Positions 1-6,554 of a DNA stretch of 14,362 nt are shown one piece after another; position 1 is the first letter of the stretch, and the number at the start of each line of letters is the position of its first letter. The DNA is from JBGTFE01 sp036403235. GTDB lineage: Bacteria > Acidobacteriota > Blastocatellia > Pyrinomonadales > Pyrinomonadaceae. Under the pieces are notes generated by a model. That model worked only from the letters and a program-made list of their open reading frames with translations, was not told the origin of the DNA and ran no database searches. The DNA is taken from positions 1-14,362 of the forward strand of contig DASWRI010000056.1 in NCBI GenBank assembly GCA_036403235.1, in the 5' to 3' direction. The position numbers were made by a program, and so were the translations under genes.

Positions 1-1
1 C

Positions 2-367
2 GGCGGCTCGGTCGTTACCGCTTCGGCGACGATTCTCGCATTGATGTTGACGATGCTCAGTTTATCCGACCAGACAAAAGTCGATTTTGACAGAGTTTTT
101 TTCCGGCGAATCGAGCAAATCGGCGTCATGACGACTATTTCGCTGGCAGGCGGAATTTTGCTTCTATTATTTCTGAGCGTCCCGCTGCAGCAGGCGAAAA
201 ATGTGACTGACCAGTCGTTTACGGCTATTTATTATATTCTCATCGTCTTTCTGGCATTGCTCGCAGGGCTTTTGATTACGGTTGTTTTGATGCTGCTCAA
301 CGCCATCCGAAGTTTGATTGAAGGCGTCAAGCCGGACGGCATCGACGAAGAGGAAACTGATAAATAA
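2..367 (+). CDS. Membrane protein, C-terminal part (cut by window edge)
   Basis: The reading frame is open to the left edge, so the true start lies outside; 121 codons before the TAA stop are visible. The visible part holds three hydrophobic stretches: about residues 2-20, 43-62 and 73-99 of the fragment. A basic loop (around FFRRIEQ) lies between the first two, and the tail is acidic (DGIDEEETDK). This looks like the end of a multi-pass inner-membrane protein. No family motif is recognisable and no function is assigned. An ATG at 41 is possible, but starting there would remove most of the first hydrophobic stretch. The next gene starts 41 bases downstream on the same strand. Confidence 0.6.
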   Translation, partial: GGSVVTASATILALMLTMLSLSDQTKVDFDRVFFRRIEQIGVMTTISLAGGILLLLFLSVPLQQAKNVTDQSFTAIYYILIVFLALLAGLLITVVLMLLNAIRSLIEGVKPDGIDEEETDK

Positions 368-408
368 AGTTGAATTTTAATTGATTTTCGCTGAATATAA
401 ACAAACCT

Positions 409-1020
409 GTGGACACCGCAAATTTACCACCGACAAGAAAAGGCAGGCATTACGAAATTCGCGCCATCGGCTTGCGCGAGTTTGCCGGGCTGCGCCGCGA
501 CGACGAGCGTCTCGACCCGTTCGAGCTGGCGCGCTACGCCAAGCTTCTGGTCGCGTCTTTTGAGCAAATCGAGCCTTTTTTAACCGAAGAAACAAAAGCG
601 CATCTGCTTTTGGACGCCAGCGACAAATGGTCGGGCGGCGCTTGCTCGCAGGCTTTGCCCGACGGCCGAAAACTTATAATTCTCAACCCGACGCACGGAG
701 AAAACCGGCAGAACGCGACTTTGATGGAAGAAATCTGTCACGTTTTTCTCGGACACAAGCCGAGTCGTCTGGCGATAACAAATTATAATAAGGAAGGAAA
801 AGTAATCGCGCGAGATTATCACCCGGAAATCGAAGAAGAAGCGTATTCAATCGGCGCGGCGGCGCTCGTCCCGTTTTCGTCTCTGCGTCGTTTCGTTTCG
901 GAAGGGAAAACTTCGAGAGAGATTGCGCGTCATTTTAACGTCAGCCGCGAGCTGGTCGAATATCGTATGAAAGTTTCGCGCCTCTGGGAAGAATATAAAA
1001 CGAAAGTGGTAAGCGGGTAG
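409..1020 (+). CDS. ImmA/IrrE-family (DUF955-like) metallopeptidase homologue with variant zinc motif
   Basis: A 203-aa protein with the ImmA/IrrE core. Residues 104-116 (TLMEEICHVFLGH) occupy the HExxH helix, EIEEEAYSIGAAALVP (140-155) matches the helix with the third metal ligand (likely E144), and GKTSREIARHFNVSRELVEYRM (166-187) is the usual C-terminal helix-turn-helix-like segment. Family members are zinc proteases that cleave transcriptional repressors or act in stress responses. Here the first His of HExxH is Glu (E107) while E108 and H111 remain, so zinc binding may be altered or lost. The GTG start at 409 is the only good start before an internal ATG at 724; no Shine-Dalgarno sequence is seen. 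No repressor or phage gene is adjacent, so no partner can be named. The TAG stop lies within a seven-base repeat tract. Confidence 0.8.
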   Translation: MDTANLPPTRKGRHYEIRAIGLREFAGLRRDDERLDPFELARYAKLLVASFEQIEPFLTEETKAHLLLDASDKWSGGACSQALPDGRKLIILNPTHGENRQNATLMEEICHVFLGHKPSRLAITNYNKEGKVIARDYHPEIEEEAYSIGAAALVPFSSLRRFVSEGKTSREIARHFNVSRELVEYRMKVSRLWEEYKTKVVSG

Positions 1021-1038
1021 TGGAAAATGGTATGTAAA
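1004..1038 (+). repeat. Degenerate heptanucleotide tract 1, over the stop of the ImmA/IrrE-like gene
   Basis: Four consecutive 7-base units from 1004 to 1031, beginning AAGTGGT, AAGCGGG, share the pattern (A/T)A(G/A)(T/C)GG(N); the following unit (1032-1038) is decayed. The tract supplies the last four codons and the TAG stop (1018-1020) of the upstream gene. The same unit family recurs at 5572-5599 inside kdsB. Confidence 0.6.
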
Positions 1039-1056
1039 AGACAAATACCAACCACT
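1019..1056 (+). other. Imperfect hairpin between the ImmA/IrrE-like gene and the phosphatase gene
   Basis: AGTGG (1019-1023) pairs with CCACT (1052-1056), and TGGTAT (1028-1033) with ATACCA (1045-1050). A four-base bulge lies on the left and a one-base bulge on the right; the loop is 11 bases. It ends 14 bases before the ATG of the phosphatase gene. No T-run follows, so it is not a typical terminator; it could affect translation of the next gene or be repeat debris. Confidence 0.45.
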
Positions 1057-1070
1057 TAGCACTAAATAAG

Positions 1071-2357
1071 ATGGAACCGAATCAGCAAAATTTTGCGCCG
1101 AGAACACAGCTTTCGACCGTCGATAAACTGCGGATGCTGCTCGACATTACCAAAACCATCAGCCGTTCGCTCGATTTGGACGAGGTTTTGACGCTCGTGA
1201 TGGACACGCTCGGCTCTTTGATTCCGTATGATGCGGCGGGAATTTATCTGATTGAGAAAAAGGAAAACGGCGAAAGTCCTTATATTTTCAAATCAAAAGT
1301 GATTCGCGGCTATAACATCAGCTTTGCGCTCGCCGAGCCGCGTTTGAAACTCGGCGAAGGCTTTATCGGTTATGTCGCGCAGACGGGAAAATCCCTGATT
1401 TCGCCCGATGTCACCAAGGACGAGCGTTATTTTCACGCGCGCGAGCAGACAAAATCCGAAATGGTCGCGCCGATTATCTCGAACGATGAAGTCATCGGCG
1501 TTTTCGACCTCGAAAGCGACAGTTTGAACGCCTACGACGCCGATGATTTGTCGGTTTTGCAGCTTCTCGCCTCGCAGGTCGCGATAATTATCGAAAAAGT
1601 CGAGCTTCACGAGCAGTTAATCGAGAAAAAACGGCTTCAGGCGCAGCTTGAAATCGCCCGCGAAGTTCAGCTCGAACTTCTTCCGCCGGACGACCCGACG
1701 ATAAATAATTTCGACATCAGCGCCTATGTTTTTCCGGCCGAACAGGTTTCGGGTGATTATTACGACTGGGTCGAAGTTTTCGAAGACCAAATCGGCATCG
1801 TCGTCGCCGATGCGGTCGGCAAAGGCATTCCGGCCGCGCTTTTGATGGCTTTTCTGCGCGCTTCGCTGCGTTCGTCGGTGCAAATCGGCTACGCGCCGCA
1901 CATCGCTTTTTCAAAAGTCAGCAATCTTTTGTGGGATTCGGTCGAGGAGCATCAATTTATCACAGCGATTTACGGCATTCTGGACGCGACCAACCGGACG
2001 TTTGTTTTTTCAAACGCCGGTCATAATCCGCCTCTGCTGATTAAACCGGACGGCGAATATCGCTTTGTCGAATACGGCGATATGCCGCTCGGAATGTTCG
2101 AAAATATTCATTATCACCAGCATTTTATACGCTTTGACGCCGGGCAGGTTTTGGTTTTATATACTGACGGAATCATCGAGGGCGAAAACGCGGCGGGCGA
2201 AGATTACGGGCGCGAGCGTTTTGCCAAAAGCGTCCTCGCAGGAATTCATCTTCCGGCCAAAGATTTGATAAACCATATCCGAAAGGGAATCGCCGATTTT
2301 ACCGAAAGAAAATTTCTCGACGACGACGGGACGTTATTTATCGTCAAGGCGGTTTAG
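1071..2357 (+). CDS. GAF-domain SpoIIE/RsbU-type PP2C serine phosphatase
   Basis: A soluble 428-aa protein. Residues about 32-176 form a GAF sensor domain (LIPYDAAGIYLI, GEGFIGYVAQTGKSLI, IGVFDLESD). A short coiled linker at 178-205 carries the typical LEIAREVQLELLPP, and 206-428 is the PP2C catalytic domain. Likely metal-binding acidic residues are D229 (SGDYYDW), D247 (VADAVGKGIPAAL), D366 (LYTDGIIE) and the D417-D419 cluster (LDDDGT), so it should be active. Family members dephosphorylate anti-sigma-factor antagonists in partner-switching stress pathways; no antagonist or anti-sigma kinase gene lies nearby, so its targets are probably encoded elsewhere. The ATG at 1071 has no clear Shine-Dalgarno sequence. 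The TAG stop is the first part of a seven-base repeat tract. Confidence 0.93.
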   Translation: MEPNQQNFAPRTQLSTVDKLRMLLDITKTISRSLDLDEVLTLVMDTLGSLIPYDAAGIYLIEKKENGESPYIFKSKVIRGYNISFALAEPRLKLGEGFIGYVAQTGKSLISPDVTKDERYFHAREQTKSEMVAPIISNDEVIGVFDLESDSLNAYDADDLSVLQLLASQVAIIIEKVELHEQLIEKKRLQAQLEIAREVQLELLPPDDPTINNFDISAYVFPAEQVSGDYYDWVEVFEDQIGIVVADAVGKGIPAALLMAFLRASLRSSVQIGYAPHIAFSKVSNLLWDSVEEHQFITAIYGILDATNRTFVFSNAGHNPPLLIKPDGEYRFVEYGDMPLGMFENIHYHQHFIRFDAGQVLVLYTDGIIEGENAAGEDYGRERFAKSVLAGIHLPAKDLINHIRKGIADFTERKFLDDDGTLFIVKAV

Positions 2358-2389
2358 TCATTGGTCATTCGTCCTTTACTGATTGAATT
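2355..2389 (+). repeat. Degenerate heptanucleotide tract 2, starting at the phosphatase stop codon
   Basis: Seven-base units begin exactly at the TAG stop (2355): TAGTCAT, TGGTCAT, then a decayed TCGTCCT and two looser units. A related tract in inverted orientation follows at about 2420-2440 (CTGACAA at 2420-2426 and again at 2434-2440), so the two together form the hairpin listed next. Confidence 0.6.
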
Positions 2390-2438
2390 TAAGTAGGGAA
2401 CGTAAATTTCAACTTGCAGCTGACAAAGGACTACTGAC
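2364..2438 (+). other. Long imperfect inverted repeat after the phosphatase gene
   Basis: The 14-base arm at 2364-2377 pairs with 2425-2438 at 12 of 14 positions. Inside it, TTGAATTTA (2383-2391) pairs with TAAATTTCAA (2403-2412) with one bulged base and an 11-base loop. The arms are the inverted heptanucleotide tracts. It may stop or stabilise the phosphatase transcript, but lacks the T-run of an intrinsic terminator. Confidence 0.5.
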
Positions 2439-2443
2439 AAATT

Positions 2444-2483
2444 AAAAAAGCGGAAGGACTTAATTGCTTAAGACACCTTCCGC
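2444..2483 (-). terminator. Intrinsic terminator for the minus-strand 85-aa gene
   Basis: Read on the minus strand, a perfect 8-bp stem (GCGGAAGG at 2450-2457 with CCTTCCGC at 2476-2483) is continued by a 5-bp inner stem (2459-2463 with 2468-2472) and a 4-base loop. Six T residues follow (complement of 2444-2449). It lies 38 bases beyond the stop of the 85-aa gene. On the plus strand no T-run follows, so it serves the minus strand. Confidence 0.75.
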
Positions 2484-2521
2484 GTTCCTTCAGTTGTTAA
2501 GGGATTTCTTAAAAAAAACTT

Positions 2522-2779
2522 TTAATGCGCCGTGTGCGAACAGTGAACGTTGTCGCCGCCGGGGACGATTTGGGCGCGATAATCGCCGTAATTGATTTTT
2601 TCGTTCTTCATCGAAAACGAGTAAACGTCAAAACCGTAAGCGTCAAAAAACTCGGCTAATTCAAACGATTTGTCGAGAAAAAGAGTTTCGACATAACCCA
2701 TTTCGGCTCGTATTTCGAGCAGTCGCTCGATAATTTCGAGCGGAGCAAAACATTTTACCGGGTCGCGAAAAGTAGCCAT
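2522..2779 (-). CDS. Small hypothetical protein, 85 aa, with Cys/His-rich C-terminus
   Basis: Not recognised. The protein begins MATFRDPVKCFAPLEIIERL; residues 13-55 look largely helical with conserved-looking aromatics (FFDAYGFDVYSF). It ends GGDNVHCSHTAH, placing one Cys and three His in the last seven residues; a second Cys is at position 10. There is no signal peptide or membrane segment. Support for a real gene: a purine-rich stretch (GAAGAG) upstream of the ATG, a good intrinsic terminator just after the stop, and no competing gene on the other strand. It is divergent from the FecR-domain gene, and the 189-base gap between them holds two inverted repeats. Metal binding by the tail is only a guess. 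Confidence 0.65.
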   Translation of the reverse strand: MATFRDPVKCFAPLEIIERLLEIRAEMGYVETLFLDKSFELAEFFDAYGFDVYSFSMKNEKINYGDYRAQIVPGGDNVHCSHTAH

Positions 2780-2800
2780 AAGTATCGTCTCTTCAAAATT

Positions 2801-2823
2801 TGCCCGTCCAATATGTTCGGGCA
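2801..2823. promoter_or_regulatory. Inverted repeat in the divergent gap, near the 85-aa gene
   Basis: TGCCCG (2801-2806) and CGGGCA (2818-2823) form a perfect 6-bp inverted repeat around 11 bases. It lies 22 bases upstream of the start of the minus-strand gene, so it could be a leader hairpin or a regulator site. No function is demonstrated. Confidence 0.35.
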
Positions 2824-2833
2824 GTAGTTTAGA

Positions 2834-2849
2834 TTACGGCTTGCCGTAA
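2834..2849. promoter_or_regulatory. Operator-like palindrome between divergent genes
   Basis: TTACGGC (2834-2840) and GCCGTAA (2843-2849) form a perfect 7-bp inverted repeat around two bases. A 2-base gap is too short for a good hairpin loop but typical of a dimeric regulator site. It sits upstream of both the 85-aa gene and the FecR-domain gene. A -10-like TATAAA at 2907-2912 faces the FecR gene, but I see no convincing -35 for either direction. Confidence 0.4.
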
Positions 2850-2968
2850 ATGGTTGTTCAAATAATTAAACTTCCCGTGCGTCCTTCATCTCGCCGAAAT
2901 TTATTGTATAAAATCCGGAAAAAAGTTAAGATTGCTGTATCAAATCCGTTTCAAAAGGAGTTACCAAA

Positions 2969-4126
2969 ATGAAAAAGATTTTCCGGAATATTTTCGCACT
3001 CGGCTTAATCGCAATATCGTTTTCCATAAATGCTTTCGCACAAAAGGACAAGTCGGTTTCAAACGCCGCTCAAACTTATGTGATTTCGGCAAAAGCCGGC
3101 GGCGTAAATTATGTCGAAGGAAACGTCACGGTTTTGCGTAAGACGGGAAAAAGCGGCTATCTGCTTAAAAAAGACAACTTGGAAATCGGCGACCGGATTT
3201 CGACCGGAAACAACGGAAAAGCCGAGATTTTATTAAATCCCGGTTCGTATATTCGTCTGGCGGAAAATTCGGAATTTGAATTTATCACGACTTCGCTCGA
3301 TGACTTGAAGCTCAAATTGACGCGCGGCAGCGCGATGCTCGAAGTTTTTGCCGACGACAATTTCAGAGTCATCGTCAACACGCCGAGCGCGCAGATTTAT
3401 GCGGTAAAATCGGGCGTTTATCGCATCGACGTGGTAAGCGACGGCAAGGCCAAAGTTGAAGTCTGGGAAGGCAAAGCGCAAATCGGCGATACGAGCGCGA
3501 GCGTCGTCAAACAAGGGCGCGAAGCGGTTATCGATGGAAATCAGGTCGCCGTCGCCAAATTCGACCGCGACGAAAAAGACCCGCTCGAAGCGTGGAGCAT
3601 GTCGCGAGCCAAAGAGCTGGCAAAAGTTAATTCGACTCTCGAAAAAAACATTCTGCGCAACACGCTGATTAATGGCTACCAGACAAACAGTTGGAATTTG
3701 TATAACTCGTTCGGTCTCTGGATTACCGACGCTTCGTTTTCAGCTTATTGCTTTCTGCCGTTCGGCAACGGCTGGTATTCGCCTTACGGCTATTATTTCG
3801 ACTGGAATCTATGGAATATAAGAATGCCGGGCTATATCTATAATCAGCCGCCGATTCGTGTAAATCCGAGCGGAAATGGAAACGGCAACGGTAACGGCGG
3901 CAATTCGCAAACCGACCGACAGGGCATTACCGTTCGCAACACTTCGACTCCGCCGTTTGAGCAGATTAGAGACAGCGGCAGCGTGACGACCAAGAAATTT
4001 GACCCGACGATAACGGACGACACTCCGTCAGCCTTTCCGTCGAGCCAGCCGAGTTCGCCGCCTGTAACCGTCAGACCGACAACTTCGGCTCCGACCAAAA
4101 GCGATGGCAACAAAGGCGATAATTAA
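2969..4126 (+). CDS. Secreted FecR-domain protein
   Basis: A 385-aa exported protein. The ATG at 2969 has the clearest ribosome site in this part of the window (AGGAG at 2956-2960, spacer 8). Residues 1-24 are a signal peptide (MKKIF, hydrophobic core, cut after AFA). Residues about 78-180 resemble a FecR beta domain (ISTGNNGKAEILLNPGSYIRL, LTRGSAMLEV, VNTPSAQIYAVKSGVYRIDV). Residues 240-293 are rich in Trp, Tyr and Gly (FGNGWYSPYGYYF), and the tail has a Gly-Asn repeat (302-311) followed by a Pro/Ser/Thr-rich disordered end. In iron-signalling systems FecR is a membrane anti-sigma factor, but here there is no transmembrane segment, sigma factor or TonB receptor nearby. A periplasmic or surface role is more likely; the ligand is unknown. 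A strong intrinsic terminator follows. Confidence 0.85.
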   Translation: MKKIFRNIFALGLIAISFSINAFAQKDKSVSNAAQTYVISAKAGGVNYVEGNVTVLRKTGKSGYLLKKDNLEIGDRISTGNNGKAEILLNPGSYIRLAENSEFEFITTSLDDLKLKLTRGSAMLEVFADDNFRVIVNTPSAQIYAVKSGVYRIDVVSDGKAKVEVWEGKAQIGDTSASVVKQGREAVIDGNQVAVAKFDRDEKDPLEAWSMSRAKELAKVNSTLEKNILRNTLINGYQTNSWNLYNSFGLWITDASFSAYCFLPFGNGWYSPYGYYFDWNLWNIRMPGYIYNQPPIRVNPSGNGNGNGNGGNSQTDRQGITVRNTSTPPFEQIRDSGSVTTKKFDPTITDDTPSAFPSSQPSSPPVTVRPTTSAPTKSDGNKGDN

Positions 4127-4129
4127 AAT

Positions 4130-4141
4130 TTAACCGGTTAA
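4130..4141. other. 12-base perfect palindrome after the FecR-domain gene
   Basis: TTAACCGGTTAA at 4130-4141 lies three bases after the stop and 11 bases before the terminator stem. It may be chance or a protein-binding site; no role can be assigned. Confidence 0.3.
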
Positions 4142-4152
4142 TTTTGAAATGA

Positions 4153-4180
4153 GGGAGAAGATTTCGCTTCTCCCTTTTTT
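4153..4180 (+). terminator. Intrinsic terminator of the FecR-domain gene
   Basis: A perfect 8-bp stem, GGGAGAAG (4153-4160) with CTTCTCCC (4167-4174), has a 6-base loop and is followed by six T residues (4175-4180). The T-run touches the stop codon of the convergent protease gene (4179-4181), so the hairpin sits just past both gene ends; only the plus-strand direction has a T-run. Confidence 0.88.
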
Positions 4181-5078
4181 ATTTCAGAAAGTGAATAATC
4201 CAGCCGCTTTTTCCCTGGTTGGAATTAAAATACGGCTCGATGTAAGGCATTAAAATCATCAAAATCGATTGAATGCCGTTAAAAACCGTATGCAAAACGA
4301 TGCACGGAAGCAGATTTCCGGTGCGCGCGCGAATCAGCGTCAAAACCAGACTTAACAGCAGAATTACCGAGACCGTAGCAAAATCCGGCACCCAGCCTTT
4401 GCTGTACTGTGGAACATGGACGAGCGCAAAAAGAAAAGTCACCGCGACGACCGACCAGATGACGCCGATTCTTCTCTGAAACGCCGAATACAACATTCCT
4501 CGATAAACGACTTCTTCGACCAGCGGCGCGGTAAAGGTCGCAAAAATGGCAACCAGGAAAACGGCCGTGCGCGAGCTTTCCAGAATTTTCATGAAGTCGT
4601 TTGTCTGCTCGCCGAAAATGGCTGTCGCCAGCATCGAAAGCGCAAAGAAACCGACTATGATTAAAAAAATATGGAAAAATCTGAAACCGCCCATCTTCCA
4701 GCCGAGCATCTGGCGAAACGAATATTTTCTGAAACGCGTGACTACCAGCCAGGCTACCAGAATCGTAAATAGATGCGACGGAATGACGGATAAAAGCTGA
4801 AGTATAACGGCGGTTTTATCGCTTAAAACAAAATTCGAGACGGCCGCCTTATCGGCGAAATCGAGCTTTTGATTCGCCAGATACGGCAAAATAAAGATAA
4901 GCGGGAAAACAATTATAAAAACAATGCTCAAAATCCAGACGCCAATCGCCGCCCAGCCGTTCCAGGGCGGATTATCCGGCGTCGGCGCGATGTCAACGGG
5001 TGTCGTCGTGTTTGGCTCGCCGAAATTTCTGACGGGCGGCGCGGTGTAATTGATTTTTTTGAATTCTTCGTTTTGCAC
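4179..5078 (-). CDS. CPBP-family intramembrane glutamic protease (CAAX/Abi type)
   Basis: A polytopic inner-membrane protein, 299 aa from GTG at 5078. Numbered from the longer alternative start (TTG at 5114, 311 aa), hydrophobic segments lie near 57-79, 104-125, 146-167, 184-199, 218-236, 247-261 and 269-290. The CPBP motifs are intact: EEVVYRG (E200, E201, R205), FALVH (H233) and VLHTVFNG (H275, N279). Characterised relatives cleave prenylated or peptide substrates in the membrane; some bacterial members act in bacteriocin self-immunity. A proline-rich cytoplasmic N-terminus (PPVRNFGEPNTTTPVDIAPTP) precedes the first segment. I prefer GTG 5078 because the upstream TTG falls in a repeat tract; neither has a clear Shine-Dalgarno sequence. 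It is divergent from kdsB and convergent with the FecR gene, so probably monocistronic. Substrate unknown. Confidence 0.9.
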   Translation of the reverse strand: MQNEEFKKINYTAPPVRNFGEPNTTTPVDIAPTPDNPPWNGWAAIGVWILSIVFIIVFPLIFILPYLANQKLDFADKAAVSNFVLSDKTAVILQLLSVIPSHLFTILVAWLVVTRFRKYSFRQMLGWKMGGFRFFHIFLIIVGFFALSMLATAIFGEQTNDFMKILESSRTAVFLVAIFATFTAPLVEEVVYRGMLYSAFQRRIGVIWSVVAVTFLFALVHVPQYSKGWVPDFATVSVILLLSLVLTLIRARTGNLLPCIVLHTVFNGIQSILMILMPYIEPYFNSNQGKSGWIIHFLK

Positions 5079-5106
5079 GAAAATGAGTTTAACGAAATTA
5101 ATTTGA

Positions 5107-5169
5107 AGTTCCAAGTTCGCCGTTTCAGGTTTTTTCTCAATTTGAAATGTGGAACTAGAAACCTGAGAC
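5107..5169. repeat. Degenerate heptanucleotide tract 3, in the gap between the protease gene and kdsB
   Basis: The left part has units AGTTCCA (5107-5113), AGTTCGC (5114-5120), then CGTTTCA and GGTTTTT. The right part (5149-5169) has GTGGAAC, TAGAAAC and then CTGAGAC, which are roughly the complement of the left units. The tract thus has two inverted halves, which produce the hairpin below. Confidence 0.55.
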
Positions 5170-5170
5170 G
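5121..5170. other. 12-bp hairpin between divergent protease and kdsB genes
   Basis: CGTTTCAGGTTT (5121-5132) pairs with AAACCTGAGACG (5159-5170) across all 12 positions, one of them a G-T wobble, around a 26-base loop. It ends 22 bases before the kdsB GTG. It could lie in the kdsB leader or be a relic of the repeat tract. Confidence 0.5.
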
Positions 5171-5192
5171 TTTTCTGCTAATCTAAAATCCC

Positions 5193-6554
5193 GTGGAGCA
5201 ACACGGCAAAAATCCCCGACAAAATGTGATTGCAATTATTCCTGCGCGTTTCGCTTCGACACGTCTGGAAGGCAAACTTTTATTGCCTTTATTCGGAAAA
5301 CCTTTGATTCTGCACACCTTGGAACTGGCGAAAAAAGCGCGAAATGTTTCGCGCGTAATTGTCGCGACCGACGACGAAAGAATTTTAAATGTCGTCGAAG
5401 AAAGCGGAAACGAAGCCGTCTTAACTTCCAACGCGCATCAGAGCGGTTCGGACAGAATCGCCGAAGTCGCCGCGAATCTGCCGGAAAATTCGATAATCGT
5501 CAATGTTCAGGGCGACGAACCTTTAATTTCGCCGCTGACTATTGAAAAGGCCGTCGAAGCGCTTTTAGCGGAAAGCGGGAAGTGGAAAGCGGAAAGTGAA
5601 AACGAAGAAAAAACATTCCACTCGTTTGAGATGGCGACGACTTGCGAAAAAATTGATGATTACAGAGACGTTTTAAGTTCCGACGTGGTTAAAGTCGTTG
5701 CGGACGCAAACGATTTTGCGCTTTATTTTTCGCGCTTGCCGATTCCGTTTCCGCGCGAGGCCGTAAAAAAATACGGCAGCCTTGAGAAAGCTTTGCAGAG
5801 CGAGCCGAATCTGCTCTCGCTTTTTCGAAAACACACCGGACTATATGTCTATCGCCGCGAATATTTGTTAAAATTTACAAAGCTGCCACAGACGAATCTC
5901 GAAAAAACGGAAATGCTCGAACAGCTTCGCGCACTGGAAAACGGCGCGCGGATAAAAGTCGTCGAAGTCGCGGAAAGTTCAATCGGCGTCGATACGAAGG
6001 AAGATTTCGAGCGCGCAAGCCGTATTCTTGAGCGGCGAAACATTACTTTTCGCGAAGCCAAATTTGAGGATATTCCGCAGATTGCGCGCGTTCACGTCGA
6101 GTCGTGGCAGAAATCCTTTGCCGGAATCGCGCCTCAGGAATATTTGAATCAAATGTCGGTCGAAAATCGCATCGGGCAGTTCGAAAAGGCATTTTCCCAA
6201 AGTTCATTTTATAAAATGTTCGTTGCCGAGACGCTTGCAGACGGAATTGTCGGCTTCGCCGATTTCGGCTCAACGCGCAACGAAAACTCATCTGAAGCCG
6301 ATTTGTACGCGATTTACTTTTTGCCGGAATTTCAAAGAAAAGGAATCGGCGGAGAACTTTTCCGTTTGTGTCAAAAGGAAATGCTGTCTCGCGGTTTTAC
6401 GTCGATGTCGCTGGACGCGCTGGCAATAAGTCCATACCGCAAATTTTACGAGAAAATGGGCGGGCGCATTATCGGCGAAGGCTCGCACAAACTGTCCGGA
6501 GTCGAATACAAAACCGTAATTTACGGCTGGCGCGATTTAAGAGAAGATTTATGA
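5193..6554 (+). CDS. kdsB: CMP-Kdo synthetase (KdsB) fused to a GNAT acetyltransferase
   Basis: A 453-aa two-domain cytoplasmic protein. Residues about 12-282 are KdsB, which couples CTP and Kdo to CMP-Kdo for lipopolysaccharide core synthesis: IPARFASTRLEGKLL near the start, VQGDEPLI (105-112), LYFSRLPIPFPR (177-188) and the terminal GVDTKEDFE (265-273). The usual STRLPGKP is STRLEGKL here, but the Arg and Lys are kept. Residues about 284-453 form a GNAT N-acetyltransferase: ITFREAKFEDIPQIARVHVESW, then the acetyl-CoA loop QRKGIGG (381-387) and FYEKMGG. The frame is continuous with no stop or Met between domains. A tail of heptanucleotide repeats inside the gene encodes an extra segment (about 127-140). 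GTG 5193 is the likely start; GTG 5226 is an alternative. The next gene overlaps it by ATGA. Confidence 0.93.
   Translation: MEQHGKNPRQNVIAIIPARFASTRLEGKLLLPLFGKPLILHTLELAKKARNVSRVIVATDDERILNVVEESGNEAVLTSNAHQSGSDRIAEVAANLPENSIIVNVQGDEPLISPLTIEKAVEALLAESGKWKAESENEEKTFHSFEMATTCEKIDDYRDVLSSDVVKVVADANDFALYFSRLPIPFPREAVKKYGSLEKALQSEPNLLSLFRKHTGLYVYRREYLLKFTKLPQTNLEKTEMLEQLRALENGARIKVVEVAESSIGVDTKEDFERASRILERRNITFREAKFEDIPQIARVHVESWQKSFAGIAPQEYLNQMSVENRIGQFEKAFSQSSFYKMFVAETLADGIVGFADFGSTRNENSSEADLYAIYFLPEFQRKGIGGELFRLCQKEMLSRGFTSMSLDALAISPYRKFYEKMGGRIIGEGSHKLSGVEYKTVIYGWRDLREDL
5572..5606 (+). repeat. Degenerate heptanucleotide tract 4, inside kdsB
   Basis: Four units in register from 5572 to 5599, beginning AAAGCGG, GAAGTGG and repeating that alternation, followed by a weaker fifth unit. 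They encode roughly residues 127-138 of the fusion protein (SGKWKAESENEE), a charged segment that ordinary KdsB proteins, as I recall them, lack. The unit family is the same as at 1004-1031. Confidence 0.65.

Noticed and set aside
409..1020. Toxin-antitoxin or phage-immunity cassette around the ImmA/IrrE homologue
   Set aside because: No repressor, toxin, integrase or phage gene is adjacent; the neighbours are a membrane protein and a PP2C phosphatase.
2355..2440. CRISPR-like array
   Set aside because: The period is seven bases with no spacers; it is a heptanucleotide tract, not a CRISPR array.
6368..6550. Longer N-terminus for the 94-aa membrane protein
   Set aside because: The extension lies inside the GNAT domain of kdsB, is Arg-rich shadow sequence, and the ATGA overlap at 6551 gives a far better start.
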